The notes beneath the pieces were generated by a model. The model had not been told where the DNA came from. It did no database searches and saw only the letters and a program-made list of their open reading frames with translations. The position numbers and the translations under genes were made by a program. A stretch of DNA of 64,000 bases from Spirochaetota bacterium (GTDB taxonomy: Bacteria; Spirochaetota; UBA4802; JAKQUI01): contig JAKQUI010000001.1 of the NCBI GenBank assembly GCA_029562645.1, forward strand, positions 124,001-188,000, given 5' to 3'. How positions within the stretch are numbered: position 1 is the stretch's first letter; each line of letters opens with the position of its first letter. Shown piece after piece: positions 58,285-64,000 of the stretch.

Positions 58285-58308
58285 TGCGTGCGTGCAGGTG
58301 CGCTTCCG
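58285..58308 (+). repeat. Direct repeat, right copy
   Basis: Identical over 20 bp (58289-58308) to 56701-56720. In the same frame it reads ACVQVRFR followed by TGA, so the copy preserves the end of the coding sequence of the secreted gene. No gene leads into it. Confidence 0.85.
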
Positions 58309-58405
58309 GTGAGGCCGCTGAATTGAACTGATAGAAAAAAACCCGGCAAGAAAAACAATGGCCGCCAGATGGAGCGTTGAAATGACGCCCCATCCCTCGG
58401 CGGAT

Positions 58406-59269
58406 CTAGTCGCCTTCCTTCCGCCCCCCGTTGAGGCTCACGCCCGCAAGCGACAGCATGATGAGCGCGCCGCCGGCGACGAGGTTCACCGTGAGCGCGT
58501 CGGCGAAGACGACCGCGCCGAGGACGCCGGCGAAGAGGACGCGGCTGGCCGACACGAGCGCCCCGGGGCCCGCGTCGATGAAGCGGTAGCCCTCGGTGAT
58601 GAATACCTGCCCGACGAGCGCGAAGAGCGTGGTGAGCGCGATGTGGACGATCATCATCCCCTGCGGCACGACGAAGTTCGGAAGCGTCGCGACCAGGCAC
58701 ACCGCCGTGCCGATGGCCATGAGATGAAAGAGGATCACCTCGCTGTCGTCGTACTTGCGCGATTCGCGGAGGGCGCACACCGCGACGCCCGCCACCACGG
58801 CCGAGAGGAGCGAGAAGACGTCGCCCGCGTTGATCGCCGCGAAGCCCGGCATCATGATGAGCCAGCTCCCCGCGATCGTGAGCGCGACGCTCACCCAGCC
58901 GCGCCAGCTCCCTCGTTCGCGATTGATGAACGGCGCCATGAGATACACGAACACCGGGTAGGTCATGTTGAGCATATTGGCATTGGTCACGGTGGTAAAC
59001 TGGATCCCGAGGTAGAAGAAAATAACCGCGACGGCATTGGACACGCCGCGCAGCGCCACGTAGCGCTTCTCCACCGCGCGAAACGTCTTTTTGCGGGCGA
59101 GCATGTACGGCACGATCACGGCGAGCCCCGCCGCGAACCGGAAGAAGGCGATCTCGATCCCGGAGATGGCCGACTGCGTGGTGACGAACTTCGCGAAGAC
59201 CGTCGAGAGCGCGAAGGCGAGCGCCGAGAGCGCGATCAGCACGATGCCTTTGAGGGCGTGATCGTTCAT
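58406..59269 (-). CDS. EamA/DMT family transporter
   Basis: 287 residues with about ten membrane segments in two repeated EamA halves (LIALSALAFALSTVFAKFVT and VFSLLSAVVAGVAVCALRE starts). Family features include the NMLNMTYPVFVYLMAPFI segment and ALVSASRVLFAGVLGAVVFAD. It probably exports or imports a small metabolite through the inner membrane; the substrate cannot be predicted. It has no close partner gene. Confidence 0.94.
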   Translation of the reverse strand: MNDHALKGIVLIALSALAFALSTVFAKFVTTQSAISGIEIAFFRFAAGLAVIVPYMLARKKTFRAVEKRYVALRGVSNAVAVIFFYLGIQFTTVTNANMLNMTYPVFVYLMAPFINRERGSWRGWVSVALTIAGSWLIMMPGFAAINAGDVFSLLSAVVAGVAVCALRESRKYDDSEVILFHLMAIGTAVCLVATLPNFVVPQGMMIVHIALTTLFALVGQVFITEGYRFIDAGPGALVSASRVLFAGVLGAVVFADALTVNLVAGGALIMLSLAGVSLNGGRKEGD

Positions 59270-59367
59270 TGATGATCACCTTCGATGGCGATGCCGCAAA
59301 TCATCCCGCACAAAGCATACCCCTCGGAATCCGTCACGGCACGTTCGCGCAATGACCGTTTTTTCAC

Positions 59368-59396
59368 TTGACACAAGATAGCACATATGCTATCTT
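59368..59396 (+). promoter_or_regulatory. Promoter with palindromic operator for the PIN operon
   Basis: TTGACA (59368-59373), a 17-bp spacer and TATCTT (59391-59396). A perfect 9-bp inverted repeat with 4-bp spacing (59375-59383 and 59388-59396) fills the spacer and covers the -10 box, an ideal site for autorepression. Transcription should begin at about 59403, the ATG itself. Confidence 0.8.
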
Positions 59397-59402
59397 TTAA
59401 AC

Positions 59403-59843
59403 ATGTTGGTCGTTCTTGACACCAACGTTCTCTATCAGGCGCTCCGGAACCGTTCCGGGGCATCGCACTTCATCCTTTCCCTGATCAGGGAAAACAGGCT
59501 GTCGCTCGCGATATCCATTCCGGTCCACCAGGAATATCAGAAAGTGTTGTCACGCACCGCTTCGCAAAAAGACCTCAATCTCACTCGAACGGACATCGAT
59601 CGGGTTTTGCGTTTCATCGCCTACATCGGAAGGCCGTACGCCACCTATTTTCATTTCAGGCCCAATCTGCAAGATGAAAGCGACAATATATTTGTCGAGC
59701 TGGCCCTGGCAAGCAATTGCAATTACCTTATAACGAGCAACACAAGAGATTTCACCATCAAGGCCGAGTTGAAATTCGACGACCTTCGCATCATCACCCC
59801 GTCAAATTTTGCCGCAACCTGGAGAAAAGCCCATGAAAGCTAA
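59403..59843 (+). CDS. PIN-domain toxin
   Basis: 146 residues of the PIN family (COG1569 type). The first acidic residue is Asp6 in VVLDTNVLYQAL, others are in DESDNIFVELAL and the N...TSNTRDF segment. PIN toxins are Mg-dependent RNases. The gene starts about where transcription should start, so the mRNA may be leaderless. It overlaps the downstream antitoxin gene, with toxin first, the reverse of the usual order. Confidence 0.92.
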   Translation: MLVVLDTNVLYQALRNRSGASHFILSLIRENRLSLAISIPVHQEYQKVLSRTASQKDLNLTRTDIDRVLRFIAYIGRPYATYFHFRPNLQDESDNIFVELALASNCNYLITSNTRDFTIKAELKFDDLRIITPSNFAATWRKAHES

Positions 59844-60093
59844 ATCGAGCGTGCTTACCATTCGCGTTCCCCGGGCGCTGAAAACCCGGATCGAGCGCGT
59901 GGCCGACGAACAGGGCGTTTCCATCAACCAGCTGGCGCTCTACGCATTCACCAAGGAGATCACGGAAATGGAATCGGCATCGTATTTCAGCTCCCTCCGC
60001 AAATCAAAATCGAAAAAGCAGCTATACGATGATTTCGATTCAGTAATGAAAAAAGTCGGCTCCGTCACGACGCCCAAATGGGACAAGCTGTAA
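59833..60093 (+). CDS. Antitoxin, ribbon-helix-helix-like
   Basis: 86 residues from the ATG at 59833, overlapping the toxin stop by 11 bp. The N-terminal SSVLTIRVPRALKTRIERVADEQGVSINQLALYAFTKEI reads as a ribbon-helix-helix DNA-binding domain. The C terminus, rich in Lys and Ser, should bind and inhibit the PIN toxin. It probably represses the operon at the palindrome near 59386. Confidence 0.88.
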   Translation: MKAKSSVLTIRVPRALKTRIERVADEQGVSINQLALYAFTKEITEMESASYFSSLRKSKSKKQLYDDFDSVMKKVGSVTTPKWDKL

Positions 60094-60105
60094 TCTTATA
60101 GCACG

Positions 60106-60948
60106 TCACACATCACCCATGCGGCTGATCCCCCGTATCAACCGCATGCCGTTATTGTAAAACACGGCGTCGTAAAATTCCTGCGAAAGCCCGAGTCCCA
60201 GCAGATGCTCGATCTCGTCCTCGCGCGGCATGATGAGGTTCGGGAAGTCCGATCCGTACAGGATGCGGTCGCGGTATTTCTCGAGGAGTGCCGCGTCCAG
60301 ATCGCAATAGCCGTCGAATTGCGGCAAAAAGACGAAGGCCGTGTCGAGATACATGTTCGGGAAGGCGTCGAGGAAATCGACGAACGCGGCGTACTCCAGC
60401 GCGCCCATGTGCGCGACCGTGACCGGCAGTTCCGGATAGCGGCGCATGAGCCTCTCGAAATGCGCGGCGCCGACGAACTCGTTTCCTACCGGACCGGTGC
60501 CCGTATGCAGCAGCACGCGCTTGCCGCGCTCCATGATGAGTTCGTATAACGGGAAGAGGCGCTCGTCGTGCGGATAGAAACGCTGCACTAAAAGCTGCAG
60601 CTTGATCCCCAGCACCTTCGGGTGCGCAAGCGCCTCGCGCGCATAGTCGAACGCGTCGTCATCGCCGGGATGATAGGCCGCCAGGCAGTACAGGTCCGGC
60701 AGCTCATCGACCACGGCGCGGTTCCACGCATTGAGCCCGCGCGCGATCCCCGGCCGGTGCGCGTAGTTGGAGTACACGATGGGGCCCACGCCGCGCTCGC
60801 GCAGATAGGCGACGCACTCGCGATAATACAGCTGATGGATCACCGACCAGCCGTAGTCGGTCACAAAATGCCTCCAGATGGATTCGAAGAGCCGGTCCGG
60901 GAACAGGTGCACGTGGAAATCGACGATGCGCGACGGAAGCGATGGCAT
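60106..60948 (-). CDS. Amidohydrolase-2 family protein
   Basis: 280 residues of the TIM-barrel amidohydrolase family. Metal-site features are His12 and His14 (DFHVHLF), Lys in GIKLQLL, His in LLHTGTG, His in VAHMG and Asp in YGSDFPN. These match the decarboxylase/hydrolase group. It is divergent from an XRE-cupin gene and probably single. Substrate unknown. Confidence 0.9.
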   Translation of the reverse strand: MPSLPSRIVDFHVHLFPDRLFESIWRHFVTDYGWSVIHQLYYRECVAYLRERGVGPIVYSNYAHRPGIARGLNAWNRAVVDELPDLYCLAAYHPGDDDAFDYAREALAHPKVLGIKLQLLVQRFYPHDERLFPLYELIMERGKRVLLHTGTGPVGNEFVGAAHFERLMRRYPELPVTVAHMGALEYAAFVDFLDAFPNMYLDTAFVFLPQFDGYCDLDAALLEKYRDRILYGSDFPNLIMPREDEIEHLLGLGLSQEFYDAVFYNNGMRLIRGISRMGDV

Positions 60949-61100
60949 GGCTAACGGCGCCCCCCGGGGACGGACCCTGCCCGACGATCGTACGGGACGA
61001 CGCGCACGTCATTGGAAACTCGCTCCCGAACGGCCTGCGGCGAATCGATGCGGCGTCTTGCGTTTTTCATGCCGATACGTTTTTCCTCCGACGGCCCCTG

Positions 61101-61124
61101 TCAAGAGGGATTTCCATCTTGACG
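61101..61124. promoter_or_regulatory. Inverted repeat between amidohydrolase and XRE-cupin genes
   Basis: A 7-bp inverted repeat GTCAAGA-10-TCTTGAC lies in the divergent intergenic region. Each arm contains a TTGAC promoter-like core, so it may be an operator of the XRE-cupin regulator. No clear -10 boxes are seen. Confidence 0.35.
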
Positions 61125-61179
61125 AATATGCGTTCATAGCGCAGGATGATGGCGCGACATTCCCCGGAACGGTGATACC

Positions 61180-61752
61180 ATGAAGAAAAAGCCCGACGCC
61201 GCGCCCGCGCCGAAAAACCCCATCGGCGCGAAACTCGCCGCCCAGCGGCGAAAAAAGAAACTCTCGCTCGAGGTGCTCGCCGAGAAGACCGGCCTCAAGG
61301 TGCGCGACCTCGAGGCGATCGAGTCCGGCGTCGTCTTTCCGCCGGTGGGCGACATCCTCAAGATTTCGCGCGCGCTCACGGTGGACCCGGGCCAACTGCT
61401 CGGTTCGCCCGCGAAGGACCCGGACGAGCGCAAAAAGAGGCGCATCGACGATTTCAACAAGCGCGCATCGTCGTACCTCTACACCATCCTCACCCCGCAG
61501 GCGATGAACAAGCACCTGCGCGCCTTCCGCGTGGTCATCCCGCCGGGCGCGGAGCACCCGAAGATCAGCTACCAGCACGAGGGCGAGGAGTTCATCTACG
61601 TCCTCGAGGGGACGCTGGAGATCACCGTGGGCCGCAAAAAGCACGCGCTCAAGCAGCACGACGCGCTGCATTTCGACTCTGGGATCACGCACGCGCTCAA
61701 AAATCCGGGCGCAAAGGAATGCGTCCTCGTCGTCACGGTGTACACGCCATGA
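61180..61752 (+). CDS. XRE-family regulator with cupin domain
   Basis: 190 residues. An HTH_3/XRE domain (IGAKLAAQRRKKKLSLEVLAEKTGLKVRDLEAIESG) is followed by a C-terminal cupin (HPKISYQHEGEEFIYVLEGTLEITVGRKKHALKQHDALHFDSGITHALKN). Such regulators sense a small ligand. The gene overlaps the acyl-CoA dehydrogenase gene by 4 bp, so it likely regulates fatty-acid or related metabolism. A cupin metal site is possible (the H and E in QHEGEEF). Confidence 0.94.
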   Translation: MKKKPDAAPAPKNPIGAKLAAQRRKKKLSLEVLAEKTGLKVRDLEAIESGVVFPPVGDILKISRALTVDPGQLLGSPAKDPDERKKRRIDDFNKRASSYLYTILTPQAMNKHLRAFRVVIPPGAEHPKISYQHEGEEFIYVLEGTLEITVGRKKHALKQHDALHFDSGITHALKNPGAKECVLVVTVYTP

Positions 61753-62891
61753 ACCTTCCCCTCACGCAGGAACAGATAATGATCCGCGACATGATCCGCG
61801 ATTTCGCGCGCAGCGAGATCGAGCCGGTCGCGCAGGACTATAACCGCCGCGGCGAGTACCCGGCGTCGCTCGTCAAGAAACTCGGCGAGCTCGGCCTCTT
61901 CGGCATGATGGTGCCGGAGAGCTACGGCGGCTCGGCGGCCGGCGCGGTGAGCTACAGCCTGGCCCTCCAGGAGATCGCCTTCTCGTGCGCCTCCATCGCC
62001 GTCACGCTCAGCGTGACCAATCTCGTGGCCGAGCCCATGCTCGCCTTCGCGACCGAGGAGCAGAAGCGCGAATTCCTCTTCCCGCTCGCCTCGGGCGAGC
62101 ACATCGGCGCCTTCGCGCTCACCGAACCCGAGGCCGGCTCCGACCCCGGCGGGCTGTCGACGTCCGCCGTCAAAAAGGGCGGCGTCTATGTCCTCAACGG
62201 CGTGAAGCAGTTCATCACCAACGGGGAGTACGCCGGCGTTTTCGTGGTGATCGCGCGCACCGCGCCCGGCAAGAACGGCCTCTCGGCCTTTCTGGTGCCG
62301 CGCGGCGCGAAGGGGCTGTCGGTGGGCAAGGAGGAGGACAAGATGGGCCTGCGCGCCTCGAACACCGTGGAGATCGTGCTGGACGACTGCGCGGTTCCCG
62401 AGGCGAACATGCTGGGCAAGCCCGGCATGGGCCTGCAGATTGCGCTCAACGCGCTCGACAGCGGGCGCATCGGCATCGCCTCGCAGGCGACGGGGATGAT
62501 CGCCGCCTGCCTCCACGAGGCCGTGTCCTACGCCGGCGAGCGCCGCCAGTTCGGCAAGCCCATCATCAAGCACCAGACCATCCAGAACATGATCGCCGAC
62601 ATCGCCGTGGAGCACGAGGCGGCGGCGCTGCTGGTGTGGAGCGCGGCGTCGCTCAAGGACGCGAAGAGGCCCTTCACGCGCGAGGCCTCCATCGCGAAGC
62701 TCGCCGCGACCGAATCGCTCAACCGCGCCGCCTATCGCGCCCTGCAGGTCTTCGGCGGGTACGGCTACATCCGCGACAACAAGATCGAGCGCATCTACCG
62801 CGACGCGCGCGTGACCACGATTTACGAGGGGACCTCGGAGATACAGCGGATGATCATCGCGCGGGAGACGGAGGCGCTGCTTTCGCGCTAG
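61749..62891 (+). CDS. Acyl-CoA dehydrogenase
   Basis: About 380 residues from the ATG at 61749. Family signatures are AFALTEPEAGSDPGGLST, FITNGEYAGVFVVIARTA, GKPGMGLQIALNALDSGRIGIASQATGMI, RRQFGKPIIKHQTIQNMIAD, QVFGGYGYI and the C-terminal YEGTSEIQRMIIARE, with the catalytic glutamate in the YEGTSEI motif. It oxidises acyl-CoA with FAD. It is translationally coupled to the regulator upstream. Confidence 0.95.
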   Translation: MNLPLTQEQIMIRDMIRDFARSEIEPVAQDYNRRGEYPASLVKKLGELGLFGMMVPESYGGSAAGAVSYSLALQEIAFSCASIAVTLSVTNLVAEPMLAFATEEQKREFLFPLASGEHIGAFALTEPEAGSDPGGLSTSAVKKGGVYVLNGVKQFITNGEYAGVFVVIARTAPGKNGLSAFLVPRGAKGLSVGKEEDKMGLRASNTVEIVLDDCAVPEANMLGKPGMGLQIALNALDSGRIGIASQATGMIAACLHEAVSYAGERRQFGKPIIKHQTIQNMIADIAVEHEAAALLVWSAASLKDAKRPFTREASIAKLAATESLNRAAYRALQVFGGYGYIRDNKIERIYRDARVTTIYEGTSEIQRMIIARETEALLSR

Positions 62892-62970
62892 CGGACGGCG
62901 GGAACGGGCGCGGCGCCGGCACCGGAGACGACTCCCCGGATGCCGGCCGACCGGAACGAACGCGTACGGC

Positions 62971-63708
62971 TCAGCGCATCGCGTCTTTCGAGAACCGCGC
63001 GTCGCCCAGGTTCATGTTGTATTTCACCGACTTCACGTTCAGGGTGGTCTTCCCGCTGCCGTCGGACATGGTCATGACGGCCTTCATGGGGGTGATGATG
63101 CCCTGCACCGTCTTGATCTCGTAGTTTTCAAGATACTTGTGCAGCCCCCCCTTCATGTAGACGTCGATGCGCACCACGAAGAAGTCCGATTTGCGCACAT
63201 ACAGCACCGACTTGCTGTACACCCGCTCCCCCTTCTTCTTGACCGATTCGACCACGTAGCAGTCGGCGCCCGCCGCCTGCTTGTCGCCGAGATACTTGTA
63301 CTCGTAATCGTCGATGTTCCGCGAGCTCAGGTCCTCGTAATACAGGTGGGAGTTCACGAACGACTTGTCCTTCTCGGACGAGGAGATCCGCTTCACCTTG
63401 CCGGATGAGAGGCGGAGCCACTGATCGTCCTCCGCGCCCTTCTTCGAGTGCGTCAGGAACTTGATGGCCGAGGGTCGCGTGAAGGTGATGAGGGCCATGT
63501 CGCGCGGGCCCGCCTTCTTGCTGATGAGCTCGAATTCCTTGTCCACGGTGCTGCCGCCCTTCTCGATCACCATCACGACCGTGCTGGTGGAGGTATTGGG
63601 CTTCGTGAGCGCGTCGCTCTTCTCCATGATTTGCCTACCGGTGAGGGCGAAGGCCGATTGCGCTGCGCACAGTACGATTATTACGGCGCCGATCATGCAT
63701 TTTTTCAT
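62971..63708 (-). CDS. LolA-like outer membrane lipoprotein-sorting protein
   Basis: About 245 residues from the ATG at 63708, which has GGAGG 6 bases upstream. The signal peptide (MIGAVIIVLCAAQSAFA) is followed by the half-barrel of the outer-membrane lipoprotein-sorting (DUF4367/LolA-like) family (STVVMVIEKGGSTVDKEFELISKK, ITFTRPSAIKFLTHSKKGAEDDQWLRLSSGKVKRISS). It is divergent from a TetR gene. Relatives often sit next to RND transporters under TetR control. Confidence 0.88.
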   Translation of the reverse strand: MKKCMIGAVIIVLCAAQSAFALTGRQIMEKSDALTKPNTSTSTVVMVIEKGGSTVDKEFELISKKAGPRDMALITFTRPSAIKFLTHSKKGAEDDQWLRLSSGKVKRISSSEKDKSFVNSHLYYEDLSSRNIDDYEYKYLGDKQAAGADCYVVESVKKKGERVYSKSVLYVRKSDFFVVRIDVYMKGGLHKYLENYEIKTVQGIITPMKAVMTMSDGSGKTTLNVKSVKYNMNLGDARFSKDAMR

Positions 63709-63736
63709 TAAATCCTCCAAAAATTAAAACTGGCTA

Positions 63737-63783
63737 TTGACAAAGTGATAAAACGATAGTATCTATAATGAACGAACGTTTGT
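63737..63783 (+). promoter_or_regulatory. Promoter/operator region of the TetR gene
   Basis: TTGACA (63737-63742) and a perfect TATAAT (63764-63769) are 21 bp apart; a TATCTA at 63760-63765 gives the standard 17-bp spacer. Immediately after -10 an imperfect palindrome AACGAACGTTTGTT (about 63771-63784) has the form of a TetR-family operator. It lies between the divergent LolA-like gene and the regulator. Confidence 0.6.
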
Positions 63784-63836
63784 TTTTTATGCAAGCCATA
63801 TTTTTACGATTTTTACAAATTTCGACAATGCTCGCG

Positions 63837-64000
63837 ATGAGAAAAAAGACCGCACCGACGACAGAACAGGCCGCCGCTCCGAACAAGGAGCGGATCGTCA
63901 GCTCGGCGAAATCCCTGTTTGCCGCCAAGGGCTTCGCGGCGACGGGCCTGCGGGAGATCGCCGCGAACGCCGGGGTTTCGCTCGGGAACATCTACAACCA
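63837..64000 (+). CDS. TetR-family regulator, N-terminal part (cut by window end)
   Basis: Translation from the ATG at 63837 gives the TetR DNA-binding domain: RIVSSAKSLFAAKGFAATGLREIAANAGVSLGNIYN. Upstream in-frame ATGs exist at 63828 and 63789; the promoter position makes 63828 or 63837 more likely. The C-terminal ligand domain is outside the window. It probably controls itself and the divergent LolA-like gene. Confidence 0.9.
   Translation, partial: MRKKTAPTTEQAAAPNKERIVSSAKSLFAAKGFAATGLREIAANAGVSLGNIYN

Noticed and set aside
58358-59272. 304-codon plus-strand frame opposite the EamA transporter
   Set aside because: Antisense shadow of a well-conserved membrane protein; His/Arg/Asp-rich.

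Overview
The window is 64 kb of a high-GC, densely coding bacterial chromosome with no rRNA, tRNA, CRISPR array or transposase that I can recognise. lpxC and many predicted lipoproteins indicate a Gram-negative, LPS-type envelope. The block rimP-nusA-infB-rbfA-truB-rpsO-pnp-M16 peptidase, a bactofilin, many TPR lipoproteins, SpoIIE-type phosphatases and a CmpB/HD protein fit an environmental member of the Spirochaetota best. That placement is inference; a deltaproteobacterium-like lineage is the main alternative.

Layout. 0-6 kb: a minus-strand operon (TPR membrane protein, lipoprotein, universal stress protein) diverges from a plus-strand pair of outer-membrane-type lipoproteins behind a near-consensus promoter. 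6-12 kb: a DUF4160/DUF2442 pair, then a tightly packed minus-strand operon glyS-lpxC-MBL hydrolase-acetyltransferase-glycosyltransferase. 12-16 kb: an acetyl-CoA hydrolase-like/GNAT fusion and a long-chain acyl-CoA synthetase. 16-28 kb: the translation/RNA-decay operon rimP to pnp, followed by an M16 peptidase, bactofilin and LysM-M23 peptidase. 28-35 kb: accessory genes including a nucleotidyltransferase with a tiny partner, a frameshifted YceK-like lipoprotein, a B12-binding radical SAM enzyme, an ECF sigma/anti-sigma pair, and two secreted paralogues sharing one unnamed domain. 35-44 kb: a PP2C phosphatase, rpiB, a LamG-like secreted protein, a CmpB-HD fusion, a SLOG-like protein, a DUF1846 protein and a tRNA nucleotidyltransferase. 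44-49 kb: sugar-nucleotide genes (DegT aminotransferase, UDP-glucuronate decarboxylase), a diguanylate cyclase, and a PA2779/C39 peptidase/TPR cluster. 49-56 kb: MBL hydrolase, a PDZ-membrane-GAF-PP2C phosphatase, a FecR/CsgG-like protein and a low-GC DUF1566 lipoprotein. 56-64 kb: an AT-richer AAA/DUF4143 ATPase bracketed by a 20-bp direct repeat, a DMT transporter, a PIN toxin-antitoxin pair, an amidohydrolase, an XRE-cupin regulator coupled to an acyl-CoA dehydrogenase, and a LolA-like protein divergent from a TetR regulator cut by the window end.

Themes. Signal output by PP2C phosphatases, an ECF sigma pair and a GGDEF protein is prominent, as is envelope construction. Signs of gene mobility are limited to the 56.7-58.3 kb ATPase island, the low-GC DUF1566 gene and the small toxin-antitoxin-like pairs. 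The strongest novelty leads are the ATPase island with duplicated gene terminus, the apparently leaderless PIN operon with a palindrome between its promoter boxes, the hydrolase-GNAT fusion with substituted active-site motifs, the CmpB-HD fusion, and the nuclease-like tail on a membrane TPR protein.
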